Assembly (NCBI GenBank): GCA_030248215.1
Contig: JASANG010000422.1
Coordinates: 54,505 to 118,504 of the forward strand
Source: Enoplolaimus lenunculus
Taxonomy: Eukaryota; Nematoda; Enoplea; Enoplida; Thoracostomopsidae
Direction: 5' to 3'
Length of the DNA stretch: 64,000 nucleotides
Shown piece after piece: positions 52,957-64,000 of this stretch; within the stretch, counting starts at the first letter, position 1, and each line of letters starts with the position of its first letter. The notes beneath the pieces were generated by a model. That model made no database searches, was not told where the DNA came from, and worked only from the letters and a program-made list of their open reading frames with translations. Both the position numbers and the translations under genes were made by a program.

Positions 52957-53242
52957 CAGGGTACAATCGTAGTTCTGCCTCCGAATCCAGCTGAAAGTCG
53001 ACCTTCGGTTCCGCTAGAATTTCTACCGAAGGCTTCGGTAATTTTGGTAGTGAAATATTGTGCAGTTTTACAACAGGGTATGTATTTTTGGTGGATTTTG
53101 TTTCTACTCTTGGCACAATTTTGAGGAAAAAATTCATTTAACAACACTTTACACATATTAACTAAAGCTAGCAAATCAAGTTATCCTTTTAACTACCTAA
53201 TTTCGCCCTACCACCGGCTCCGGCAAATTTTAACTTACCAGC
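52957..53242. mobile_element. hAT-like MITE, GGCTCCGG family
   Basis: It opens CAGGGTACAATCGTAG and is colinear inside with 4817-5103 (ACTACCTAATTTCGCCCTAC). The right end is altered. The flanks ATGGATAC / ATGGATAT agree at 7 of 8 bases. Confidence 0.75.
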
Positions 53243-53621
53243 ATGGATATGTATTAAGCAGTTTTTAGGATATCGCGCCAAATAAACGTTTGCAGAGACA
53301 AGTGTAGGGACTGTCCATTGAAACTTCCAGCCACAAACACGACATACTAACAGTTATGTAGCAATAAAATAATAATCCAAGCACATACAACTCAAAACAT
53401 AAACTGTATTCAAACTATCAAGCACCGCTGTATTCAAGACATTTTTAAACGCAACATATTAAGCTTATTTATGGTTTGCATTCATATACTCTCACACAGC
53501 TACCATCCGCACAAGTATGGCTTTAATAAAAACAGTTTTGTCCATAAACATGGCAAATTTTTCATATTTTAATCCATAACGTATGATCCCGTAACTCAGT
53601 GCCGCAGTCAGCCGACCATAT

Positions 53622-54427
53622 TTACCCAAACGGTCGATCAGCACCAGTATTTTGACTCGACGTAGTTAACGTTGATACCAATTGTTCAATTTGGTTAGCC
53701 CTAAAATAAAACCGACACTGCAAGATAGAGATGCCGTTACGAAATGTTATTCAGTACCAGAACATTAACTCATTAGACATTCCTACTGTTATTCATTAAG
53801 TTAAATCTTTGCTACTTGTTTACTTACCCAACACAACGGGTTCATTAATGAAACGGGCTGGGGCTTAGGTTTCGCCTCAGCTTATGTCTATGCTTGCGGC
53901 AATAAAATAGTGATTGATATGAGGGATAGAGGGAAACTTCTACCGTTTATCAAATTAAAACTGCACAGTGTGAGGAAAATGAACAAGTTTAGCAGCCATA
54001 AATTACAGCTGTTCATTACTATGTGTTTAACTAAGTACAAATCGAACATAATCGAATTCGAGAAATGTTTAAATTCGCATAGCAAAAATGAGGCAACCGC
54101 TGCATTGTACGTGGCTGGCCGATCGAGACCGCGGGTGCTTTCGTTGGTAAACACAGTGTATTGTGTATTCAATTGCGTGCTATGCGGAAAACATTATAAA
54201 TTAACTGTCAACCCATGCGTGCTTCACGTCAAACCAATACAAAGCTTACTGGTCATTAAGCAACTTGTGTAGCGTCGCTTCTTGATGTGGTGCTAATTCT
54301 TGGTTTAAGACATTCGAATCGCTAGAACTCTTTTCATTCGCGTTTTCACAATCGTTCCGCAGTTGATCAACGCATTTTTTCAGCTACAAAAACACAAAAT
54401 AGTTAAGAACAATTTATTTAGTTTACG

Positions 54428-54473
<46 letters not shown>

Positions 54474-57400
54474 GAGATAATTGATTTTTAAAATTGCACA
54501 AATGCATCTATTACCAAAAATAGTTAATATTTACAAACTTCCTACCGTAAGCCTTTATTTTAATTTCTTTGTAAGGCCAGTGCCTGATCACAACGAACCC
54601 ATTTATGGCTTGGTCATGGTAAATCCCAACTACGTAACATTTAAGATACAACCATACATAGGTCATATATAACTTTCGTCTCATAATTTTGCATCGCCAT
54701 TCAGTGTGCTCTTATAAACTTTACCACACATTAAACGTTAAGGCTTACATAAACTTAGGCTTAAACTTACACAATGGTTTATACTTAGGAAACGTTAAGC
54801 TTTGTCCTAAGCTTAAGCCTAAGACTAAGCGTAAATGCGAGGCGGAAGTGTACAACAGCAAAAATGTTTAAACAACTTTTTAAATAATTTGTTTGCAAAT
54901 TGCTTTTAAGTAACTTTATAAGAAAATTTACTATTTCATTATTAACGCAAGATTAGACATACGATATTTCGTCGGAAACGTACTTTGTCAAATTTAAGGT
55001 TCATATTAGACAGCTGTATTTCAATATCTCGCATTTCGTTAAAAGCCGATTCTTCTGCCTCCGAAATAATACTACCATTCGAGCGTAGTTGTTTGAGTAA
55101 ACCATCAAGCCTGAAACATAATTTAAATATACCGGGTCCAAATTTCCAAATTATGAAACAGCAGGTTGTGCACCGAGCCAAATTTTTTATGACTACGCCA
55201 ACGACAGCATGTGATAACAAATCATTTATCGCCGTCATACTTACAACCAAACACTGTTGCACACGAATAGCACAAATCATACACAAAAACGGTGTTCTAG
55301 CGTTTCAATTTCACATTGCTTGGTTTCCAAGTGTTACAAACCGAATAGTTAGCACCAACTGGCGATAAGTACTACACACACTAGAGAATAAGGCCCGGCC
55401 AATGATTCCCGCAGAACACAAACCCAAACAGTATCCATGCCTACTTCCATTGAACATCCCCGCTCCAACAGCCCTACGAGTCTCTCACCTTTCATTGATC
55501 ATATTTTGACGTTGTTTGGCATTTTTAATTTTAGTTTCAAGTTTTTCCGTTTGACTACACATTGTGCTGCGTTGCTTTGCCAACTGATCGAACTGTTGTC
55601 GTTGTTGTTCACGTACAGAACACAATTTTGTAATTCTTCTGTCACATTCCTCACGAGCAGATCGTAGCTTGACTAAATATTCTTCGTGTAGAACACAAAC
55701 AGCGTCGAACAATAACGTGTGTAGTTCTTTGCTGGACAATTCGGTAGCATTCGACACAGATCTAAAACGATTACGGCTTCTACTAAAATCTAGGAAACAA
55801 AGTACAGCGTTCAACGTAGTTGTTTGAAACTGTACTTGTTATACCACACAGCTTGTACATTGGATTAATGTTCCATGCTTATTAAATATGGTTCGATATA
55901 CACTGATTAATTTGCATATACTTCTTTCTTGTATATGTATCAAACCATGTAAACAAAAGTAGGAACGCTGCTCAAATTTCGTTTGTGGAGCGTTCCATGT
56001 TTAACATAATTTTTTTAAGATATTTTTACAATTAAACGACCAAAAGGAAATACTGAAAACGGTATACATGGCGGCCTATTTACAGTAAAATAAATATACT
56101 ACACATTAATTTTTGTTTTCGATAGAAGTTTTTTGCAGCATAATGTCCATAGTTTTAAATTAGATCAAAAATTCAATTCACAAAATTATCAATAGTTGAA
56201 TATAAGTTCTAAAAATGCTCACAAATTTCATGAACAAATTTTACAATTATCAAGAATTAAATTAAAAAATTAAAATATATTTTGCAGACCACGCCACAAT
56301 GCTGCTTACCTTAACACCGGCTGACGCTCATTTCGTTCTAAGATCGTTTTAATATGCTGCAAGAAAGATACCGGGCGAGCTTTATCACTTTTCATCTTGG
56401 CCTTTCCTCCACTGGCAACCGGTGATTTCGAACATTCCGATATCGTGCTATAAAACAAACTAAATGAATGAAACCATAAAAATGATGCTGAGACAGTCTA
56501 ACGTTATCAATAATGTCTACTTTCTTATCCAACGAATAGTCGAACAGACTGAATTATGTTTTCGTTCAAAATCAAACATTTTACCCAGATTACAGGCGCG
56601 GCCACACGGGTTTGAGGCATCCGCCACCGCGATTTGCTTTGTTGTATACAGCTGAATCCATCAATATTATCTTGTGTACTCTGGCTTAACACAATATCAA
56701 GACACCGCTTACGCAAGTTACAGTATTGTCCAAAACTGTGAACCCCACAATAAGTATACCAAACCCAGACTTGTTTACTGCCTTACTAAAACACAAACCA
56801 GCTGAGCATAACTTTCCTATGAGTATTAATACGTACTTGTTTAATCTGATATGAACATATTCTTCATTCGGGATCGCAATGCTCACATAGCTAGCGCTCG
56901 AAAGAAACTCGTCATGTCCAGAGAACGAACATCCGGACGGCTTAATGGGTAACAACACCAATCCACCATTTGAAGCTCTATGCGCATCGAAGAGTTGCCT
57001 TAAACAGTCAGCAAAACACTCCTATGTTCCTATTGAACGTTCCAACATTTTAACACACTCCTAATTTACGTATCCTTATCATAGAAAATAGGCAATTTAA
57101 TAAACCGGTCCCAAATAAAAATTCTACAATTCTAACGGACCCAAAACATACCTGAAGCAAAAAACTGTTTAAAATGACTATTCTCTTATAACCTCGGTTA
57201 ATGTTCTGTTACACCAAACTATGCCGCTGATAAAATGGCAAAACTCTTAATGGGTATTACCTTTCACGTCCAAGTGATAGTAGATACTCAATTTTGCTCT
57301 TTGTGTTTTGAAGTTCACCTAAAATAGTACAGAATAATTACTACTTTCTTACTTGACGAGTCTTGTGATGTATGCGTCCTGTTTCTGTGATGACTTAGAT

Positions 57401-60400
57401 ACCACACATTTAAGAAACTTGTCACTGAGTATTGATATCAGCAATAGTTTGTAATAAAACTTATATAATTGCACTGCAGGTAACATTGGACAAATAATCG
57501 AAAATAATACAGGTTATGAACGACGAAAAATTTCGATTTATTAATACCAATTATACCTGTAATCGGAATTGTAACTGAAATCGGTATTCTGTTAGCATTC
57601 TGATCAAACTCGTGGTTCAAAATCTAAACCAAATCTCATTATTACACAGAAACGATGTATTTGCAATAAATTGAGATAGCATCTGTAACGTACACTCAGA
57701 AGTTTCGCTGTTTAAGTTCATTCTTGTCAACGTCGAAAGCCATTCAAGCGTAACGGCGTAAATGTTGCTGTTGTACGATACGAAATATTGTAGTATTGGC
57801 GAAAACAACTGACTAACATCTGGTAAACACAACATAATATTCGGAACAGTAGCAAATATCTGAGATAAGGGCCCGTGTTCTTGAATGTACAGAGCACTTA
57901 TCATTTGTTACTGATAGCTCTTGTAACTTTGGAATCATTGAATGATAAGGTTCAAAATTCAGCACATTTTTGGCATTTGATTTGCCCTACCTCAATATCA
58001 GTTTCGAGTTCTGCAATTGCAAAAGTTTTTCAGTTCGACAACCTATCGCTAACTGGTGATACTGCTAAACGTTTTAGTCAATACTGTCAAAGGCTTATAC
58101 CACGGTGTTCGAAATGTACGAATAATAAAAGCCACTGACCAATATTTTAATTTCCTGCAAAACGTTGTCCAAAAAGTATATGTTCTTGAAAACCAAATGT
58201 TTTAAAGCACCACCATAATAATACACCACTCAGGAACATTCGCAACTTTGATTCAGAATACTACAGAACTAGCAGAGCTTTTTGAATTACTGAATAAATT
58301 TATTTAACCGAAATGTTTCATATATATTACGGAAACATGTAAAAAACAGGCATGTCGTCCCCAGCCCCGCCTATTCCTGGTTAAGTCAAAGAGACCACTG
58401 TCGGCCTGACTACTAACCACAATGTATTTCAATCTGTCCTATTGCATCAGCTCCAGAATTGCATCTATCTGTCACACCAGTGCCAAACGAATTTTCTTCT
58501 TCGCTCGCTGAAGAACTCAGATCAAGACATTCATAAATGCACAAAATCGGTGGTTGTGCTTCGGTCGCAAACGGGAAGCAGACATCTTCAACAGCCTGTA
58601 AAAATCAAATAAAATCTAATCATACAACCGTTACCTCAAACCTCAACAGATCCCATCGCAAATATAAAGCTAAAGTCATATGCATAACGATGCTAAATGT
58701 CTTCACTCTGCCCTATTTTATCACATATAGCAAAATAATCCAAGTAACAGTTTAATCTTCTTTGACCGAGCCATCAGATTATAAATAATATCACAAAACA
58801 ATAACTTTGTTTTTAATAGGAAACTCTCCTTTTATGTTACGGAAATAAAATACCTAATAATTATTTAAGAATACAGCTGACAACAATGCCTACAAACCAA
58901 AATCAAAAATTTGGAAAAACAACACAAGCAGCTCAAAAAAGCAAAAGAAATCTCTAAAGATGTTATCGAGGTTGATTTGGACAACACCATCCTACGAATT
59001 TCGTTCAAGAAAGTTAGTTTTTATCAGTCGCAAAATTATGTAATCGATACTGTGTTCTTGCCCTATATAGATTAGTATTCTCTTAATAACACAACCAAAA
59101 AATTTCAAACCGTGAATTGCACAGAACTTACACTTTCTCCATCAAGGAGAATGCAGTGATAAACAGTACCAGTCGCAGTAGCGATTATTACTATTGGAAA
59201 GATCGCACAACTATTATTAGCGTGTTCATAGCTTCTTGGAGATAAAATGCGGATTGAGCAGGCGTCTGTTCCATAATTGTCTTCAGCAGGAGGGGTCACT
59301 CGTAATGGACCGTACACAGGATATGAACTATAACGAAGCATTGCAAAAATATATGTAACATTGTTGCACATCATTTATTAATGAACTACACTATCAGTCA
59401 ACACCTTTCTGAACGCATCTGTTTATGTATCACAAAACAATCTAAGACACATAGGATGACAATGTGCTTGCCGTGCGGTGTCATACACAGCTGAACAACA
59501 TGGTGCAACCTGAATTCCGATTCCGAGTATAATTCCGATTCAAAACGAGTTCCGATTCTGATTGCACAATCAACCGGAATCGGAATTCTGACATTTTAAT
59601 TTTAGGCTTACTTGATGTGATATGTTGCATAAAAATTCTGCATCATTTATCTATCGAATTATTTTCGATGAGTTAACTCATCAATAATTGATTGTAGTTT
59701 GCTTTACAGAGCCAAATAATAATTGCCAATTTATTCATGCGACGTTTTTAAGAAAATTCCGGTATAAATTTGCTGTTACGATTCCGATTCTAGTATAACC
59801 CAGTTCCGCTTTGCACCCTGCTGAACAGTACAGAAAGTAAATATTTTGAATCCAAATCTTTATGCGGTGGCATTCAGCGTCTTAAGACATGTCTTGCGAT
59901 GCTCGATGGTGACAGACGACACCCTTGGCATTATTACAAAGCATAGTGCCACCAATGAGGTGTTCACAATTTCAAGAACCGATTCTTTGATGACCGATTT
60001 AGCTAGTTGCAGATGCAAGTTTTACCACAGAACTGTACCTGTGAATAAAGCACATATTTCAAAACGTCTATAGCGCCGATCATCAGTTAGTGCTATGTTC
60101 TCAAATTCAAACTCACTAAATCCTGCAGTTGAGTATCTCAAAATTTGCTTTGAAGTAGAGCAAATGCAATGTGAAAACTTTGGTCAATTTCAATCCTCCC
60201 CGTTCACTGATTCGAAAGTCACGCAATTTTGATTGACACATTTGAAAATACGGGCATATATATGGTTTAAACATATCAAACTAACTGATTTTGAGTGAGA
60301 TCCAGTATCGCAACACAAACGTCTCCATTTTCGTAAAGCACATAAATTGAATTCACAATATGACGAGACTTCAACGACCGGGAAGATTGGCTGTATCCTG

Positions 60401-63394
60401 ACGGTTCTTCAATCGCTGGTCCAAAATCGAAGCAAACTGAAATGTACAAAACGAACAATATTTCTGACAAACATAAACATTAATACGTACCGTAAGGGAC
60501 TTTTTCGGAGGTACCTCTGGGTTAAATCTAGAAATTCAATGAGTGCGGACGAGGTATATACTTACAAGCAGCATGCAACCGGAATTACAATTTTCCGGAA
60601 CCGGAGTTTGAAAAAATTGCCGGAAACGGAACCGGAAAATGAAAAATACATAAGCAATAAAATAAAGACATCCACAGGTGCACCCTGCTTACAAAGCAAT
60701 GAAATAAAGGCACCCACAGGTATCGACCAGATATCCGGATGCGGTTTAACATTCGGCAAAAAATCGACATCCGTATCCGGTTCCCTAAACTTGCGGTTGT
60801 GATTCCAAATATCATAAAACTGCTTTTACATGTCGAAATACAAGATATTTTGCACAACTGCAATTCCGGTAAGTCAAGAATGAACACTGACATGGAATGA
60901 AAAATCCAAGCCAAAAATTAATCATAAATCCATAAAGACATATTTTTGCACGACTCAAATACTTCCAACAGTGCATAAATTTATATCCTGTACACGGTTA
61001 ATATCCGGCTCCGGTTCCGGTGCAAAATTCACTATCCCGCTCCGGTTGCGGGAAAATTGATATCCGGCCGATCCCTGAGCACCCAATACACAATCATAGT
61101 ATAATCCCAAGCATCAAACGAATAAATCAGGTGATTTTCAAGCATGCTAATAGTACGTATATGTTGATTCAAATCAAATTTGTAGTTTTGGTGCGGAAGC
61201 AAGATTACCGGCAAAATCGCAAGATAAATTAATTTATCGTAAAATTACCAGCACAATCTTCAAATGAAGCACTAAAACAATTTGAAGTATGTTGCCGGTT
61301 GTGTTTCTTTGATTCGGTCACTGCAATAACCTTGATAGGTTCAATGCTTCGGCGCGTATCATAAACACTGAAAACACGCAAATGTAAACACTCGGAAAAC
61401 AAATTCGCAAATCTGACACGCGACACTAAAATAACAAAGAAAGCAAAAAGAAGTATTTAGGTTTCAAGTTAAGGTATATTAACTTCAAATATCTCCTCCT
61501 GAACACTTTTAGTTTCCATAATTTATTGCATACAGCCAGGGTGCAACCGGAATTCCGGTTGCGGCATTTTTTCACCTCCCGGTTCCGGTAAATTTTTACC
61601 GGAATTAAAAATTCCGGTATTAAAGTTTTTTTGGTGGAAATGAAGATATTTTACTAAAAATGACGATAAAAATTAAACAGATTTCATTAGTATAGTATGC
61701 AAACCTTGACAATCGCCGAAAATAAACCAACGAAGGTAGATTTCGCTTCCGTAGATTATGAAAATCTAAAATACAGCACATAAACTGAATACCTATCTTC
61801 AGTAGGGTTGTTTCGCCAATAATATTGCAAAAAAGAAAATTAAAATTATTTTTTCGGTGACATGTATTTTTCATTTTTCGGTTCCGGTTCCGTTTCCGGC
61901 AATTTCTTAAAATTCCGTTTCCGGTAAATTGTAATTCCGGTTGCACCCCGCATACAGCTCTACGATTATATGCTAAACGTTCCCCTTCCCCGTTCAACTT
62001 GAACCAGCTAGAACCCAGCTACATACCATAACGCTTGATTATTGAGGAGCAACACAAAATATTGGACAAAATCAGGATGCCAAGCAGCATGAACCACACT
62101 AGACGAAGAATCTTTGTCTGGTCCAAGGGCCAATTGACACCGGCACATATAAGACTCCTCGAAATTCTGAACATCGACAGCTGTCAATTTTGAGGCTTTG
62201 CTCGACGTTGCCTTTAACCAAAATATTTTGGGCAATGTAACCAGAAACACAGATCGATCGCACACAATTAACAGATGACTATTGACGCAGTTTGCAAGCA
62301 CACGAATTACGTTTCCGATCGGTGGATTAGATAAATGCAAAGCCTGAAAAATGCACAAAAGAGCACAAGCATAAACATCAAAAATAACACAAAGACCACA
62401 TAATTGTGGCATCTATCTCCTTTTTGCGTATATCGTCCGCCCCAAATTCATAAACAAATAACAAAGTATTGGCCTTTAATAGGTCAAAATTACAGATTAT
62501 AATTCACCAGTTCCAATGAAATTTTAAGATTACATTAAGCAACCACAGGTGATACAGGTACACATGCCCCTAACTACCGGTTCCTAAGAGAATCCGCCGG
62601 ATATTTAGTTATTTAGTTACACAAATACTTTTGCATAACTCACATACTGCCGAAAATGCGCAAATGCAAACGCTATATACGGTTATCATACGGTTCTGTT
62701 TCGGTAAAAAATTTGCTATTCGGCTCCGGTTCATGTAAAATTAATATGCGGTCGATCAATGCAGCTCTCTACTAAATCTGCACCAAATAATGGTTTTAAA
62801 ATAGTGTGTCTCAAAAATAACTCAATAAACCAACCGAAGGTAGGTGATAAATTAGTCTTCTGTTAGTCTACGATCTTTTAACTGCATAGGTCCGTATATA
62901 TTGTTATATCAGTTTCCCGGGGACAAGATTTTTACCATGCCGTGATCGTAACACAAAAAGATAACTATATATAACATGAGCTACAACATATAAACATAAT
63001 ACGCATATGGTGGCGAACAGTGGAAAAACAACTAATCTATATACCGCTTTTCCAGCAGCTTAGTTCAAAGGCCTGAAGTCCCGGCTCTTACAACGGGTTG
63101 AAATATCGTACTTTTGATTTTCGTATTTTTCAATCGAGAGTAGAGCGTGATAGGATTGTTTTCTACAGTGACACGGTTCCGAAGTATTTTGCACCAACTG
63201 AGTGTATATATCTCAAACTATATATTTCTAAAACAATGGATAAAAACACATCTTACCACGCCACACTCGTGCACCATTGTCGGCTGCGTCTGTTCAGTAT
63301 CAACAGTTAGGCATGGCTCCAAGAAAGCGTACAAGTTTTCCTTTCGCCAAGCAAACATTACATTGTGATTGTAAACCACGATATCTAACGCCAT
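53622..63394 (-). CDS. NUP88: Nuclear pore protein NUP88
   Basis: Cytoplasmic-face nucleoporin that partners NUP214 and helps CRM1-dependent export. Thirteen exons in transcript order: 63394-63257, 62343-62023, 61390-61249, 60436-60286, 59327-59132, 58595-58418, 57879-57646, 56975-56837, 56447-56310, 55782-55489, 55110-54984, 54383-54250, 53700-53622; 2271 nt, 756 aa against 741 in human. The N-terminal two thirds is a divergent beta-propeller: HAAWHPD matches human HAAWYPS, then FDFGP, IYVLYENGD, PPAEDNYGTDAC and ATGTVYHCILLDGE. The C-terminal third is coiled coil (REECDRRITKLCSVREQQRQ, LDGLLKQLRSN). It ends TGADRPFG. The start MALDIVVYNHNVMFAW is the first ATG of the first recognised exon; a further N-terminal exon beyond 63400 is possible because human has about 50 more residues there. 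The 62023/61390 junction is chosen for phase and is uncertain. Confidence 0.93.
54428..54473. repeat. (ATT)n microsatellite
   Basis: Fifteen or so ATT units in a NUP88 intron. Confidence 0.95.
54720..54850. repeat. TTAGGC-rich relic
   Basis: AAACTTAGGCTTAAACTTA and CCTAAGCTTAAGCCTAAG with GAGGCGGAAG nearby fit a degraded member of the TTAGGC-core family. The outer ends are not found. NUP88 intron. Confidence 0.5.
57897..58065. repeat. AACTGGTGATAG-family inverted-repeat element
   Basis: It begins TTATCATTTGTTACTGATAG and ends AACCTATCGCTAACTGGTGA, the same layout as 7716-7873. NUP88 intron. Confidence 0.5.
59499..59820. mobile_element. hAT-like MITE, TTCCGATTCCGA-iteron family
   Basis: The ends CATGGTGCAACCTGAATTCC and CGCTTTGCACCCTG are flanked by CTGAACAA / CTGAACAG. 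Interior blocks (CTGCATCATTTATCTAT, GCCAATTTATTCATGCGAC) match 11826-12216. NUP88 intron. Confidence 0.85.
60571..61065. mobile_element. Cluster of CCGG-rich MITE fragments
   Basis: CAGCATGCAACCGGAATTAC opens one fragment, AGGTGCACCCTG closes another near 60691, and ATATCCGGCTCCGGTTCCGG recurs near 61005-61060. Several family members have accumulated in one NUP88 intron; individual borders are unclear. Confidence 0.55.
61537..61950. mobile_element. hAT-like MITE, TTCCGG-iteron family, perfect TSD
   Basis: The ends CAGGGTGCAACCGGAATTCC and AATTCCGGTTGCACCCCG are flanked on both sides by CATACAGC. Colinear with 41992-42364. NUP88 intron. Confidence 0.92.
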
Positions 63395-63635
63395 TCTGTC
63401 AGCAGACTTTTTAACTAGGTACACCTATTTCTGAAATGTCAGCAAACGTATACAGCACGGCAGGAACAGGTGGAATATTTACATTTATTATTTGTCGTGT
63501 AAATTGTCTTTTGACGCATTCTACAAAACTTCTACAATTAGCAGGACAAGTACAGAAATCTCGATTAAAAGTGGTACTAATAGATTGTAAGAAAAAATTC
63601 ACTCAAATCACAAAATCATGGTATATATGTGTAAA

Positions 63636-64000
63636 GCAGAGTTCCAACGGAATACCGATTCCGGCTGAAATTCGGACAAAATTTGCATTACGATTTCGAT
63701 TCCGACAGAGTGTGATTCCGATGCCGGAATTCCGTTATTTTCGGTGGCGTGTGTTTTTCCACCAAAATTATTTCATGTTTAAACTTATGTTCCGTCTTGA
63801 TTTAAGGCAATTAAAGACGGAAAATGAATTGCAGAACCACCTAATTTGGAAAATTATACTTTGCCACTAAAAGCTTACACTGGAAAAATACTGTGTAAAA
63901 TGCGAAATAAAAATTAGCAAAATCATAACACATTTAAACCTATAAATTTCGATCCCATTTCCGGTTCCGACGAGCAAATCCGATTCTGATTACGATTCCG
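63636..64000. mobile_element. TTCCGATTCCGA-family MITE, cut by window edge
   Basis: AGAGTTCCAACGGAATACCG followed by TTCGATTCCGAC-type iterons; iterons return at 63950-64000 (CCGATTCTGATTACGATTCC). The right terminus is outside the window. Confidence 0.6.

Larger units (their letters stand above)
50241..53621. other. Convergent intergenic region CDT1/NUP88
   Basis: It contains MITE copies (50350-50600, 50705-51165, 52957-53242) and both 3' UTRs. The block at 52440-52630 is a series of degenerate AAATTTTGGCG / AAAATTCAAATT units of unknown origin. An open frame at 51703-51921 has no splice support and is not called. Confidence 0.5.

Noticed and set aside
53888-54172. 94-residue minus-strand frame inside NUP88
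   Set aside because: It lies between NUP88 exons 54250 and 53700 with no coding evidence; intronic open frame.

Overview
This 64 kb window is intron-rich, AT-rich animal nuclear DNA. I recognise seven protein-coding genes by reading spliced exons against remembered vertebrate orthologues. Exon phases close exactly in all seven. Introns are canonical GT-AG, and the products are standard metazoan housekeeping proteins. The host is therefore a metazoan, most likely an invertebrate with a fairly compact genome (about one gene per 9 kb). The sequence alone does not fix the phylum; a tunicate is one possibility I cannot prove.

Layout: (1) 22-2890 (+) the 3' seven exons of the mitochondrial phosphate carrier SLC25A3. 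(2) 6723-12507 (-) complete GDP-mannose 4,6-dehydratase GMDS, 11 coding exons. (3) 17658-21157 (-) PQBP1, a WW-domain spliceosomal protein, 8 exons. (4) 23622-32648 (+) CTNNBL1, an armadillo-like spliceosome-associated protein, 10 exons. (5) 33875-36430 (+) a 197-aa coiled-coil protein, possibly the kinetochore subunit NSL1, 4 exons. (6) 40909-50240 (+) the replication licensing factor CDT1, about 14 exons. (7) 53622-63394 (-) the nucleoporin NUP88, 13 exons. PQBP1 and CTNNBL1 are divergent neighbours and both are tied to pre-mRNA splicing. SLC25A3/GMDS and CDT1/NUP88 are convergent pairs. The genes otherwise share no obvious pathway.

Introns and intergenic DNA are packed with short non-autonomous DNA transposons. 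The main group ends in CAGGGTG...CACCCTG, makes 8-bp target-site duplications that I could read directly at several copies (hAT-like), and splits into families with different CCG-containing hexamer iterons just inside the ends. A second group with GGCCCATGT ends carries a core rich in TTAGGC and also has 8-bp duplications. A third repeat (28656-29430, 44293-45239, and an inverted relic at 23133-23515) carries 3-4 tandem units of about 176 bp. Further repeats include tRNA-derived SINE-like sequences, a Harbinger-like MITE with CTTAAG palindromes, a 0.8 kb element with C-runs at both ends, and local tandem duplications of 53-149 bp inside CTNNBL1 and CDT1, two of which copy coding sequence.

I recognised no retroviral, LTR, Polinton or toxin fossils, no CRISPR array, no rRNA and no convincing functional tRNA.
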